From the NCBI RefSeq assembly GCF_006861795.1, contig NZ_VDGH01000007.1, forward strand, positions 62,001 through 126,000: 64,000 nucleotides of DNA. Direction: 5' to 3'. The stretch is from Psychrobacillus lasiicapitis (lineage in GTDB: Bacteria; Bacillota; Bacilli; Bacillales_A; Planococcaceae). Made by a program: the position numbers and the translations under genes. The notes beneath the pieces are model-generated. The model searched no databases, was not told where the DNA came from, and saw nothing but the letters and a program-made list of their open reading frames with translations. The stretch's first letter is position 1; every line of letters begins with the position of its first letter. Below, one piece after another: positions 1 through 7,825 of the stretch.

Positions 1-2
1 TA

Positions 3-857
3 CCATTAATCATTTCAATTGTTGCGATATCATTTGCAGCAATCTTTGTGAAATGGTCTTCTGCACCTGCAACTATTTTAAGTATGTATCGGATGATCTT
101 GGCATGCTTGTTATTAGTTCCAGTTGTTTGGTTTAAAAGACAAGAGTTTCAAAAGATAGCAAGAAAAGAATGGTTATTATTATTTTTTGCTGGTTTATTT
201 TTAGCGCTTCATTTTGCGCTTTGGTTTGGCTCACTTAAGTTAACAACGGTTGCCAGTTCGACAATTATTCTGGCATTGCAACCAATCGTCGCATTAATAG
301 GTGGTGCATTTTTATATAAAGAAAGAACGACAACCGCTGCTTTAACGACAATGGGTATTGCTGTTGTAGGAGCAGTAATGGTCGGTTGGGGTGATTTTGG
401 TTTAAGTAAAAGTGCAATTATAGGAGATATTCTTTCCTTTTTAAGTGTTATTGCAGTTGTCGGATACTTGTTAATAGGACAAAATGCAGTAAAAAAAGTG
501 TCTCACTGGATTTATAGTTTTTGTGTTTTTGGGTTCGCGGCAATTGCATTGGTTGTCTATAACATCGCAACAAGTGTAGCGATGGGTGGATATGATGCAA
601 AAGAATGGGGAATTTTTGTCTTACTTGCAATCGTGCCAACGATTTCCCATGTCATTAATAACTGGTTGTTAAACTATGTAAATGCCACCACTATTTCGAT
701 GAGTATTTTAGGAGAGCCAGTAGGTGCAACAATACTTGCAGCAATTTTTTTAGGCGAACGACTTGTAGGCTGGCAAATTGTAGGCGGATTGCTTGTCTTA
801 CTAGGGGTGTTCCTGTTTTTATCACAACAAATGAATCGTTACAAGAAAGTAAAATAA
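3..857 (+). CDS. DMT (EamA) family permease, 5' end outside window
   Basis: Membrane transporter of the drug/metabolite superfamily; substrate unknown. The frame is open from base 3 without a start codon. The residues before the first GTG (position 48) read PLIISIVAISFAAIFV and look like the end of TM1, so the gene begins left of the window. The visible part has about nine hydrophobic segments in two EamA halves; the second half has the typical 'LGEPVGATILAAIFLGE' motif near residue 240. It ends with a Lys-rich tail at a bidirectional terminator. Confident in family, not in cargo. Confidence 0.9.
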   Translation, partial: PLIISIVAISFAAIFVKWSSAPATILSMYRMILACLLLVPVVWFKRQEFQKIARKEWLLLFFAGLFLALHFALWFGSLKLTTVASSTIILALQPIVALIGGAFLYKERTTTAALTTMGIAVVGAVMVGWGDFGLSKSAIIGDILSFLSVIAVVGYLLIGQNAVKKVSHWIYSFCVFGFAAIALVVYNIATSVAMGGYDAKEWGIFVLLAIVPTISHVINNWLLNYVNATTISMSILGEPVGATILAAIFLGERLVGWQIVGGLLVLLGVFLFLSQQMNRYKKVK

Positions 858-875
858 TTTGTTAAAAAGGGAAAA

Positions 876-922
876 AGGACTGATCTCAATGGCCATTAAT
901 AATGGCTTTTAAGATCAGTCCT
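876..922. terminator. bidirectional intrinsic terminator
   Basis: Perfect 11-bp arms AGGACTGATCT / AGATCAGTCCT. T-rich tracts lie outside both arms (TTTTTCCC on the minus strand). It sits between the convergent DMT permease and the minus-strand coiled-coil gene and serves both. Confidence 0.85.
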
Positions 923-946
923 CTTTTAGTCCAATGTTTTTAAATA

Positions 947-1825
947 TTAGAGCTGAGGGTTTGTTCTGTTGTCAATTTCTGTAGCAAGCTGGTTTAATTT
1001 ATGTTCTAAATCATTAATAATGTTCAACTTGGCATCCAATTTTTCTTCGGAGTCTAGTGATTTTCCTATTACTTCATTGATTTGATGCTCTAATTGTACA
1101 AATGATTCCGGAGCTTTAACAGACAGAAAGTGTTCCTCTGTAACAGCTTGAAAACCTTGCTTTTGGTTCAGCTCTTTTACATTCAATAGTTCCTGTTGGA
1201 GGTTTTCGATAGTTACATTTTTCTGTTCTATTTCATTTATTAATTGCTGCTTTTCATTTTGGGACTGTGTATAGTCATGGAAGGTGATATCTAATTTTTC
1301 AATTTTGGAAGATATTTGTTTATTTGCTTCTTCAAGGAGTTGAACAAGCTTATATTCTAGCTGTTCTATGGTCGCTTTATATTCAGCTATTTTTTGATGA
1401 AGAGAAGTGACTTGCTTGTCATATTTTTGTGTCCTATATTTATCGGTGGTGAAACCATCTTTTAGCACTTTAATAACCTCGGTTAACTGTTTGTTCATTT
1501 GTCTTAAATCAGTGGCTGTTTTCTCTAGGTGATTAATAGTGGTCATCGCTGTTTTTCTTTGCATCTCATATAAATTTATTCGATCTTTATGATTTAGACT
1601 TTGCTTTTCCATTTCTTCCTGTAATTTATACAATTCATTGGATAGGTCATTTTTTTCGTTAGATAATTGGAAGACTTCTTGCTCTAGCTTTTCTATTAAC
1701 ACATAATCAGGGGCCTCGTCATATTTTTTTAGTCGTTCGGTCGATTTAGCCAGTTCTGCTCTTAAGTAAATAATCGTTTGTTGAAGTTGTTTCGTATCGT
1801 TACTTGGGATGTCTTCACTGTTCAC
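947..1825 (-). CDS. coiled-coil protein of putative spore-surface locus
   Basis: 292 aa, not recognised as a named family. Almost the whole protein (about residues 8-285) is heptad-rich, charged and Gln/Glu/Lys/Leu-rich with no Cys and no membrane segment, so a long rod or scaffold is expected. GTG at 1825 is chosen because GGGAGG precedes it by seven bases; an ATG 18 bases upstream would place the ribosome site inside the gene. It is the last gene of the minus-strand run that begins with the Cys-rich spore-surface candidate, and it ends at the 876-922 terminator. A role in spore assembly is inferred from neighbours only. Confidence 0.7.
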   Translation of the reverse strand: MNSEDIPSNDTKQLQQTIIYLRAELAKSTERLKKYDEAPDYVLIEKLEQEVFQLSNEKNDLSNELYKLQEEMEKQSLNHKDRINLYEMQRKTAMTTINHLEKTATDLRQMNKQLTEVIKVLKDGFTTDKYRTQKYDKQVTSLHQKIAEYKATIEQLEYKLVQLLEEANKQISSKIEKLDITFHDYTQSQNEKQQLINEIEQKNVTIENLQQELLNVKELNQKQGFQAVTEEHFLSVKAPESFVQLEHQINEVIGKSLDSEEKLDAKLNIINDLEHKLNQLATEIDNRTNPQL

Positions 1826-1866
1826 ATCATTTCCTCCCATCACAAATGTTCGATAAGAAAGAAAAA

Positions 1867-2181
1867 TTATAGCTTTTCTTTTAATATAGTGATGATTTCT
1901 TCAAATTGCTGTTGGTTATCTGCAATAATATGGTCAAGTTCCTGCAAAATTTTTTCTTGAGAAGGCTTATTGCTATCGTCCACCATTGCTACATCCTTAC
2001 GATTAGTTTGGTTCATCACCAGATAAGTAATGAGCATATTCAATGTATTGTTTTCTAAAAAGAGAAAACTATTGTTGCTTCTCTTTTTTTCTTCTTTTAG
2101 CTCGTCCAGTTGCTCCTTCATCAATCGACGCATTAGATTTTTTAGAAGTATTTCCTGTTCATTTCCAGTTAGGTCACTCAT
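1867..2181 (-). CDS. small hydrophilic helical protein, unknown function
   Basis: 104 aa, unrecognised. Starts MSDLTGNEQEILLKNLMRR; strongly helical, charged, with a Gln/Glu-rich C-terminal helix. The start at 2181 is seven bases after AGGGGG and overlaps the upstream stop by 8 nt (ATGAGTGA), so translation is probably coupled to the 2174-2749 gene. An earlier ATG at 2187 is too close to the ribosome site. The pairing suggests the two products act together. No Cys and no signal sequence. Confidence 0.65.
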   Translation of the reverse strand: MSDLTGNEQEILLKNLMRRLMKEQLDELKEEKKRSNNSFLFLENNTLNMLITYLVMNQTNRKDVAMVDDSNKPSQEKILQELDHIIADNQQQFEEIITILKEKL

Positions 2182-2749
2182 TTTCATCCCCCTGTTTAAA
2201 AATAGTTCCATTCAAGCTAATGGGATTAACTGCAGCTATCCCTTCTGCTATTTGGTCACTATATGTAAACCCCATCACACTGCCTCCATAAGATTTTTCG
2301 GCTGACCATGTAATCTGGAAATTGGAGAACGAAAGGACTTCATTAGGCTCGATGGATGATTTACCTAAAGGTTTCAGCCAAAACTCCTCTTTATTTGTTT
2401 TTTCATTTATGCGTTGCCATCCTCCTGGACCCTTTAATGACTGTTTAAAATCTTCATAAACGTACTTCCCTGAGAATGAAAAAGGGGATTCTTTTGAAAT
2501 TTTGATACATAAATAAGGATTTGTTATCGGTTTATTCCCTATATTCATAACATGGTAAGACCCAAGGCAGAGGCTTTCCTCTGAAGGACTATGTGAAATA
2601 TCCAATGAATAAGTAAAATAGCTTATGATATTCGGTTTGCTAGGGCTATCAAGCTCACCTACTAATTTTTTTATTTCATCTAAGTATGTTCTCGTTTGAT
2701 GTTGTAGCTTTTTCATTTTTACTTCTACATCATTCGTATCGTAATTCAA
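2174..2749 (-). CDS. uncharacterised soluble protein of putative spore locus
   Basis: 191 aa from a TTG start preceded by AAGGGGGTG at good spacing. The longer frame, which reaches up to 2890, runs through a terminator and is unlikely to be translated. An N-terminal helix (about residues 8-35) is followed by a beta-rich globular part with 'GPGGW', 'NIGNKPITNPY' and a C-terminal 'NPISLNGTIFKQG'. I recognise no family. It lies 90 bp downstream of the Cys-rich spore-surface candidate, with a leaky-looking terminator between, and overlaps the next gene. Function unknown; spore association is inferred. Confidence 0.65.
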   Translation of the reverse strand: MNYDTNDVEVKMKKLQHQTRTYLDEIKKLVGELDSPSKPNIISYFTYSLDISHSPSEESLCLGSYHVMNIGNKPITNPYLCIKISKESPFSFSGKYVYEDFKQSLKGPGGWQRINEKTNKEEFWLKPLGKSSIEPNEVLSFSNFQITWSAEKSYGGSVMGFTYSDQIAEGIAAVNPISLNGTIFKQGDENE

Positions 2750-2768
2750 TACTTCGCACCCCCTTATC

Positions 2769-2801
2769 AAAAAAAATGAAGAGAGAAATATCCTCTCTTC
2801 A
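2769..2801 (-). terminator. intrinsic terminator after the Cys-rich gene
   Basis: Minus-strand stem TGAAGAGAG / CTCTCTTCA followed by eight T. It lies just before the ribosome site of the next minus-strand gene, so it may set a ratio between the first gene and the rest rather than end the operon. Confidence 0.75.
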
Positions 2802-2841
2802 TAATATGTTTGATTCTTATCCATTATCACCATCGCCCACA

Positions 2842-3543
2842 TTAAGGAAAAATAACAGGGCATTGTAGAGGACGAATAGGGGCAGGGCATTCAGTTGCTA
2901 ATTCTTCTCTTGGTTCACAGAACTCAGCTAAGAATTCAACAGTTACAGGGAAAGTAGATTGGATGCTTTGGCAAGTTACGATGGAGAGAGTTAACCCCGC
3001 GATATTGATTGAACCAGCAGGAATACCTGGTGTAGCTGTAGTTCCTACTGTTAGTACTCCAGGTGTACAAATGAAGCAGTCTAGATCTGTGTACGTAATT
3101 TCAACATCCGTACCTTCAGGAGCACACATAGTTACTACTTCACAACGAGAAATTAGAAGACTTGCATTTGTACCGCCTACAACTGAAGGTGCACTAGTCA
3201 ACACCGTTCCATCTGCTAAAGTGATACAAAGTCTGATCACAAAGTTCTTACGGATATTGAGTTGTTGTAGCGTAACTGGTGTTCCATCAATAACAAATGG
3301 ACGATCCTCACGATCTACGATAATTACAGGGTTAACCGGATCGGGAGTCACTTCACATGTAACTACCGCACCAGTAAGGGTAGTTGGAGCAGTTCCTGTA
3401 GGTACTCCAGCTGTTGGTGTAAATACGATATTTCCTGTTGGCAATACAAAATCAAACGATCTTTCTTTTACAATCCAGTCATAGACCTTATCAACATTTA
3501 TACATATAAGTTCTTGACCACCACTTAAATTTTTTGCTTGCAT
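2842..3543 (-). CDS. Cys-rich putative spore coat/exosporium protein ('KVYDW' type)
   Basis: 233 aa. ATG at 3543 follows TGGAGG at nine to ten bases; the ATG at 3561 overlaps that ribosome site and is rejected. About eleven Cys are spread along a beta-strand, Thr/Val/Pro-rich chain. Landmarks are ICINVDKVYDWIVKE near the N-terminus, CEVVTMCAPEG and DLDCFIC in the middle, TCQSIQ and the Pro/Cys tail CPAPIRPLQCPVIFP. From memory this layout matches Bacillales spore-surface proteins annotated as hypothetical or SPOCS/DUF3794-like; I could not check. A SigK-like promoter upstream supports mother-cell expression. Disulfide cross-linking in the outer spore layers is the likely role (inference). Confidence 0.7.
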   Translation of the reverse strand: MQAKNLSGGQELICINVDKVYDWIVKERSFDFVLPTGNIVFTPTAGVPTGTAPTTLTGAVVTCEVTPDPVNPVIIVDREDRPFVIDGTPVTLQQLNIRKNFVIRLCITLADGTVLTSAPSVVGGTNASLLISRCEVVTMCAPEGTDVEITYTDLDCFICTPGVLTVGTTATPGIPAGSINIAGLTLSIVTCQSIQSTFPVTVEFLAEFCEPREELATECPAPIRPLQCPVIFP

Positions 3544-3849
3544 ATTTGCGAAAACCTCCATTATTTTTTTGCTTACACAAGTATCATATGGAGTTAGTGC
3601 TCAAGCGTATAGGTAAAGTGCTTATTAGAGCATTAATTAAATTGACTGTTTAAATGATTATTTGGTAAATGTATTTACATCTGAATCTTGGTGATTTACT
3701 TCTATACACTTCTTACTATGGAAGCAAAGTTTCAGGAAGTATTAGGGCAGATTTGCCAGAGCGAATTGCTTAAGCCTAGCCGTTAAAATTTGTCACCCTA
3801 AGTAAACGTCATTAATAGTATAGTCATATATCACAAAGGGGTGAAAGTA
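3544..3849. other. intergenic region between divergent spore-locus genes
   Basis: About 306 bases. It holds the SigK-like promoter for the minus strand. For the plus strand there is a weaker candidate CATATATCA at 3825-3833 with AAAC 17 bases upstream. No reading frame, terminator or repeat seen in the rest. Confidence 0.5.
3582..3610 (-). promoter_or_regulatory. SigK-like promoter
   Basis: On the minus strand the -10 reads CATATGATA, an exact fit to CATAnnnTA. Sixteen bases upstream is an AC-containing -35 (ATAC). The start would fall about 40 bases before the Cys-rich gene. SigK acts in the mother cell late in sporulation. Confidence 0.5.
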
Positions 3850-4941
3850 ATGGAAGATTCTAAGCTATATTCCACTCAAGACATCGAAAACCTGAAACAG
3901 AAAATTGCTATTTATAGAGACACTTTAAATTCCTTGAAAGCTGGTAATCCAGTGGAGGTTAAAGATGAAAGAGAAAACATTAAAAAAGAAGAATATGGGG
4001 AACGAGTGAAAAACATTTCAGTTCAGATAGAATCTATAAATCAAACTGTAGATGTGTTGAGTCAGGATATTTCCGTAATTATGGATTTATTAAAATCAGA
4101 GGAAGTGAACGACCTTATTGAAAGTATTAATACCCTAGTTGATTTACATGATTCAATAAATATAGCCAATGAAAACGATGAGAAAGAGTCTGAAATGACA
4201 ATCAATCATACAGAAACAATAGCTTCTCCGATTCCAACACCGACTCTGCCGCTTTCTTACAAACAACTAAGAAATTTTTTCCATAATGCAAACGATGTTC
4301 AAGAAATTTCGGCCAATCCCGAACCTATAGTAAACACAAGTATGGTAAACAAATCCATCGGAAGAAGAGGTTTCCCGTCCGTAGGGGGTAATTCTTCCAA
4401 GAAAAGTCACGGTCAGTCTAGAAGTTTTCATACGAAACCTACGAACACATTAAATAGAGTCGTATTGAAACAAGCGATACCACTAAAAGGAAATATAAGT
4501 CCTTCTATTTCCTTCACAACGTACGATACTCAGCCGGAAGAAAATACAACTGATATGAAATCATTTGATATAGTACAAAAAGAAGCAGTGATTGAAGAGC
4601 TAGAAAATAAATCTGAACTAATAGTTGAAGAGAAAATCGAGCAGGTAATAGAAGTTACAGCTGAAACGGAAGCGGAAGATAAAGTTGATATGATAGTAGA
4701 GGATGAAACTGAGCTAGTGGAAGAAGATGCAGTTGTCATAGTAGTAGAGGACAAAGTTGATATGGTGACAGAAGATAAGACTGAACTAATAGTAAAGGAT
4801 GAAACAGAGACGATATTGGAGAATACAATTGAGCCGATAAATGAAGCAGTAGAAGAATCCACAGTAAAAGAACAGCCAGAAAGCAAAACAAAAAATAGAG
4901 ATATTTTTGCATTTTTAAACTTTTTTCAGAAGAAAGGTTAA
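3850..4941 (+). CDS. coiled-coil protein with acidic C-terminal repeats
   Basis: 363 aa from the ATG after AGGGGTG; a GTG nine bases upstream overlaps that site. Residues 1-45 and about 60-105 look coiled-coil. A basic Ser/Asn-rich stretch follows (GRRGFPSVGGNSS near 180). The last third is very acidic, with imperfect repeats around VEDKVDM, VEDETELVEE and TEDKTELIVKDE, then a hydrophobic NRDIFAFLNFFQKKG tail. Not recognised. Low-complexity, scaffold-like spore morphogenetic proteins have this look, but that is inference. First gene of the plus-strand half of the locus, directly upstream of a JAMM peptidase. Confidence 0.7.
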   Translation: MEDSKLYSTQDIENLKQKIAIYRDTLNSLKAGNPVEVKDERENIKKEEYGERVKNISVQIESINQTVDVLSQDISVIMDLLKSEEVNDLIESINTLVDLHDSINIANENDEKESEMTINHTETIASPIPTPTLPLSYKQLRNFFHNANDVQEISANPEPIVNTSMVNKSIGRRGFPSVGGNSSKKSHGQSRSFHTKPTNTLNRVVLKQAIPLKGNISPSISFTTYDTQPEENTTDMKSFDIVQKEAVIEELENKSELIVEEKIEQVIEVTAETEAEDKVDMIVEDETELVEEDAVVIVVEDKVDMVTEDKTELIVKDETETILENTIEPINEAVEESTVKEQPESKTKNRDIFAFLNFFQKKG

Positions 4942-4942
4942 A

Positions 4943-5353
4943 GTGGAAATGAACCAAGTGCGCATTACAGAATTTCTTTTAAAAGAAGTGATAGACCATG
5001 CACGTGCTCATCTTCCATATGAATCATGTGGACTACTTGCTGGTACTAATGGAAAAGTAAATTCATTTTGGATATTAGAAAATGAACTAAAATCGGATAG
5101 ACGTTTTTTTGTCTCAGAGACGGCAGTGTCAAAAACGCTTGCGCAAATTGCAGAACGGAAAGAAAATGTAATAGCTATTTATCATTCACATCCAATTACT
5201 TCACCCATACCTTCTAGTCATGATATTATAAACCATCCTGATCCTGAAGTAAAAATGCTAATTGTTTCATTTAAGTCAGAACCTCCGGAAGCAAAGTGCT
5301 ACCACATTTTATCCCCAACATATTATGAATGCCTTTTTTTAATAGAGACATAA
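4943..5353 (+). CDS. JAMM/MPN (M67) metallopeptidase
   Basis: 136 aa, single-domain JAB1/MPN protease. The complete zinc motif is visible: Glu27 in PYESCGLLAG, then HSHPITSPIPSSHD giving His81, His83, Ser91 and Asp94 (E...HxHx7SxxD). Proteins of this family cleave isopeptide bonds or C-terminal peptide tails; stand-alone bacterial members often process ubiquitin-like sulfur carriers such as CysO. No ThiS/MoaD-like protein is adjacent. It begins two bases after the stop of the acidic coiled-coil gene (GTG, or ATG six bases on), so it is co-translated with it. A role in trimming or ligating spore-surface proteins is a guess. Confidence 0.85.
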   Translation: MEMNQVRITEFLLKEVIDHARAHLPYESCGLLAGTNGKVNSFWILENELKSDRRFFVSETAVSKTLAQIAERKENVIAIYHSHPITSPIPSSHDIINHPDPEVKMLIVSFKSEPPEAKCYHILSPTYYECLFLIET

Positions 5354-5416
5354 TATTTGCCCTACCTTTATTTGCTAGTTTTAATATACTACACCATAGC
5401 GATGGAGGTGAATAAA

Positions 5417-5557
5417 TTGAAAAAAAACAAGGCGAGTATTCAATATATAAAGAAATCCTCTACGAACGCAACCCAAAGCCCTACTATAGTAAACACTACA
5501 ACAGATGGAAAAAAAGTAATTAAAAACACTAAGCGTGGAGGGTGTTGCGGAAGATAG
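5417..5557 (+). CDS. small Lys-rich protein with CCGR tail
   Basis: 46 aa from TTG, with GGAGGTG six bases before it. The upstream in-frame residues (YLYLLVLIYYTIA) would need an initiation site with no ribosome-binding sequence. The product is basic, Thr/Ser/Asn-rich and ends NTKRGGCCGR. Two C-terminal Cys and small size are typical of minor spore-coat proteins, but I do not recognise the family. It is the last gene of the plus-strand run, before a strong terminator. Confidence 0.55.
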   Translation: MKKNKASIQYIKKSSTNATQSPTIVNTTTDGKKVIKNTKRGGCCGR

Positions 5558-5585
5558 TTTTTGCATCCTCTATACATTAAATTGC

Positions 5586-5629
5586 AAAAGGCATCCTTTC
5601 CTCAAAAAATTGAGGAAAGGATGCCTTTT
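5586..5629. terminator. bidirectional intrinsic terminator
   Basis: Perfect 19-bp arms (AAAAGGCATCCTTTCCTCA and its complement) with a six-base loop, and A/T tracts on both sides. It separates the spore-type locus from the convergent siderophore-binding lipoprotein gene. Confidence 0.9.
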
Positions 5630-5637
5630 ATGAGAAA

Positions 5638-6630
5638 TTATTTACTTTCAAAAATAGCTTCAATTTCATCTAACATTAAATTAGCAGCTAAAACTCCACC
5701 TGCTGTATTCCATACAGCATCACTAACTTCGTGAACATTTCCGCTCTTTACTGCACTTAGATTTTTCCAAAGAGGATCATTTGTCCATTCTTTTGCTGTG
5801 TCCAGAGCAGCTTGGTCACCTTGTGGTGCATATGTGAAGTAGAATAGAACATCTCCGTCCATTTTAGGAATTACTTCTTTTCCTACTTCGATTGCAAGGT
5901 TGCCTAGTTTGGTATCTGTTTCGAATAGCTCAGCTTGTGGTGCAGTACGTTGAAATCCTAATTTATCGAAAATAACTCCCGAGAAGGAATCCGTATAGTA
6001 AATACGTGATTTTCCTGCCATGAAACGAACAACCGATATTTCTTGATTGACATTATCGCCCAGGCTTTGTTTTACTTTTTCTACGTGTGCATCAAATTGA
6101 CTTAATACTTCATTTCCTTGTTCTTCAAGGTTCAAAGCTTTTGCGTATAATGTGAAGTTATCTTCCCAGTCGCCTCTTAATGTCTCTGAAAAAACGGTTG
6201 GAGCAATAGCGTTTAATTGATCATAGATAGCTTCTTGGCGTATCTTTGTACCAATGATTAAATCTGGTTTTAGTGCTGCAATTTTTTCTAAATTTACTTC
6301 TGATTCCGTGCCTACCACTTCTACATCTTTCATTTTATCTGAAATATGGTCATACCAAGGATCACCCAACCACGATTGAACAGCACCTACAGGTGTTACT
6401 CCTAATGCAAGTAGTGCTTCCGTTCCCTCGTTTGAAAGGATTACTACCCGTTCAGGTGTTTTATCGATTGTAGTTGACCCCATTGCGTGTTCAATTGTAT
6501 AGCTCGAGTCTTCCGTTTTATTTCCTGTATCTTGTTCTTTGTCTGCCTTTTCGTCCTTATTTCCACATGCAGCTAATAACAAGATGCTCATGATGGAAAT
6601 AAGGGTGAATATGAATTTAAAAGATTTCAT
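5638..6630 (-). CDS. ferric-siderophore ABC transporter substrate-binding lipoprotein
   Basis: 330 aa. Lys-rich start, hydrophobic core and lipobox LLLAACGNK (Cys near residue 22) show a membrane-anchored lipoprotein on the outer face. The rest is a class III periplasmic-binding fold: a 'VVILSNEGTEALLALGVTPVG' region near residue 70 (shown in parts), LIIGTKI, and LFYFTYA. Similar to the B. subtilis YfiY/FeuA group from memory; the ligand is probably a hydroxamate or citrate-type siderophore but this is not proven. ATG at 6630 follows GGGGG at nine bases. Divergent from its permease operon, with Fur boxes between. Confidence 0.9.
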   Translation of the reverse strand: MKSFKFIFTLISIMSILLLAACGNKDEKADKEQDTGNKTEDSSYTIEHAMGSTTIDKTPERVVILSNEGTEALLALGVTPVGAVQSWLGDPWYDHISDKMKDVEVVGTESEVNLEKIAALKPDLIIGTKIRQEAIYDQLNAIAPTVFSETLRGDWEDNFTLYAKALNLEEQGNEVLSQFDAHVEKVKQSLGDNVNQEISVVRFMAGKSRIYYTDSFSGVIFDKLGFQRTAPQAELFETDTKLGNLAIEVGKEVIPKMDGDVLFYFTYAPQGDQAALDTAKEWTNDPLWKNLSAVKSGNVHEVSDAVWNTAGGVLAANLMLDEIEAIFESK

Positions 6631-6659
6631 CTTATGGTTCCCCCTATGTATATTGCCAA

Positions 6660-6674
6660 TGATAATCATTTTCA
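6660..6674. promoter_or_regulatory. Fur box near the lipoprotein gene
   Basis: TGATAATCATTTTCA, one base off the 7-1-7 palindrome TGATAATnATTATCA. It is 30 bases upstream of the lipoprotein start, where Fur would block its promoter when iron is plentiful. Confidence 0.85.
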
Positions 6675-6722
6675 TTACAATTTTTATAATAAAACCATCC
6701 TATGAACATGTCAATATGTAAT

Positions 6723-6737
6723 TGAAAATGATTTTCA
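6723..6737. promoter_or_regulatory. Fur box before the permease operon
   Basis: TGAAAATGATTTTCA, a perfect 7-1-7 palindrome. It ends six bases before the -35 element of the permease promoter; a further half-site (AATCATTGA) overlaps the -35, suggesting an extended Fur site. Confidence 0.8.
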
Positions 6738-6743
6738 GAATCA

Positions 6744-6772
6744 TTGACAGTGTATTTAACATCGAATAGACT
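6744..6772 (+). promoter_or_regulatory. SigA promoter of siderophore permease operon
   Basis: TTGACA, 17-base spacer, TAGACT. It lies about 50 bases before the first permease start and next to the Fur box at 6723-6737. Confidence 0.7.
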
Positions 6773-6820
6773 AAAGTGTGTAAAATTCTTTACTAATAAG
6801 TTGTTGGAAGGGTTTTTGTA

Positions 6821-7825
6821 ATGTTGTTAAAAAATAATGGACAAAGGTTAATTGGACTTTTTATTGCCATTTTTATATTACTACTATTGATGTGTGCAAG
6901 TATTGTTTACGGATATACGGACACAACGTGGAGAATGGTCTTGGACGCTTTTCAAAATAATAACGGTTCAAACGAACATATAATAATAGAAACTGTAAGA
7001 TTGCCAAGGTCATTAATTGCGGCAGCCGTTGGAGGAAGTTTAGCTATTTCTGGAGTTCTTATGCAAACTTTAACTAAAAACCCACTTGCATCACCTGGAA
7101 TTTTTGGTGTAAATGCAGGAGCGGGGTTCGCGGTAGTCTTAGCTGTCACATTATTCTCTGTAGGGAATCTTCAGGCATTTACGTGGATATCCTTTTTAGG
7201 GGCAACTGTCGCTGTGATCGCTGTATATACAATTAGTTCTACGGGTAGAGAAGGGTTAACACCAATGAAATTAACATTGGCTGGTGCAGCAATTTCGGCT
7301 ATGTTTGCTTCTTTTACCCAAGGCTTTCTAGTTATTAATGAGGCTGCCTTCGAGCAAGTTTTGTTTTGGCTAGCGGGGTCTGTAGAAGGAAGGAAAATGG
7401 AGATTTTAACTAATGTCTTACCTTATTTGATAATTGGTTGGTTAGGATCGCTTATCATCTCTTCCAAGATGAACGTTTTTTCTATGGGGGAAGATGTGGC
7501 AAAAGGTTTAGGTTTGAATACAGGATTTTTAAAGATAATGGTTGCTATCATTGTCGTCCTGCTAGCAGGAGGATCTGTAGCAATTGCAGGTCCGATCGGT
7601 TTTATTGGCATTGTTATTCCACACGTAACAAGATCTATCGTTGGAATAGATCACCGTTGGCTCATACCTTTTGCTGGTATTTTAGGAGCCATTCTTTTGC
7701 TTGTAGCAGATATAATGGCGAGATATATCATCATGCCACAAGAAGTTCCTGTTGGTGTAATGACTGCTATTATCGGAACTCCATTCTTTATCTACATTGC
7801 AAGAAAGGGGTTTAATGCACGATGA
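6821..7825 (+). CDS. FecCD-type iron-siderophore permease, subunit 1
   Basis: 334 aa integral membrane half of a siderophore importer, with nine to ten TM segments. Family signatures: LPRSLIAAAVGGSLAISG near residue 62, NPLASPGIFGVNAGAG, and the ATPase-contact loop GPIGFIGIVIPHVTRSIVG near residue 265. ATG follows GGAAGGG. Its stop overlaps the start of the second permease by four bases (ATGA), so the two are made together and form a heterodimer. Controlled by Fur through the promoter just upstream. Confidence 0.93.
   Translation: MLLKNNGQRLIGLFIAIFILLLLMCASIVYGYTDTTWRMVLDAFQNNNGSNEHIIIETVRLPRSLIAAAVGGSLAISGVLMQTLTKNPLASPGIFGVNAGAGFAVVLAVTLFSVGNLQAFTWISFLGATVAVIAVYTISSTGREGLTPMKLTLAGAAISAMFASFTQGFLVINEAAFEQVLFWLAGSVEGRKMEILTNVLPYLIIGWLGSLIISSKMNVFSMGEDVAKGLGLNTGFLKIMVAIIVVLLAGGSVAIAGPIGFIGIVIPHVTRSIVGIDHRWLIPFAGILGAILLLVADIMARYIIMPQEVPVGVMTAIIGTPFFIYIARKGFNAR

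Noticed and set aside
2963-3484. 173-aa plus-strand frame inside the Cys-rich gene
   Set aside because: Antisense shadow; no start signal and no protein-like conservation, whereas the minus-strand gene has a clear ribosome site and promoter.
4530-4886. Ser/Thr-rich open frame on the minus strand
   Set aside because: Mirror of the acidic repeats of the plus-strand coiled-coil gene; low complexity and no ribosome site.
947-5557. Phage-tail or toxin-delivery reading of the coiled-coil/JAMM locus
   Set aside because: JAMM peptidases occur in phage tails (NlpC/JAB fusions), but there is no tail, baseplate or lysis gene here and the SigK-like promoter favours spores.
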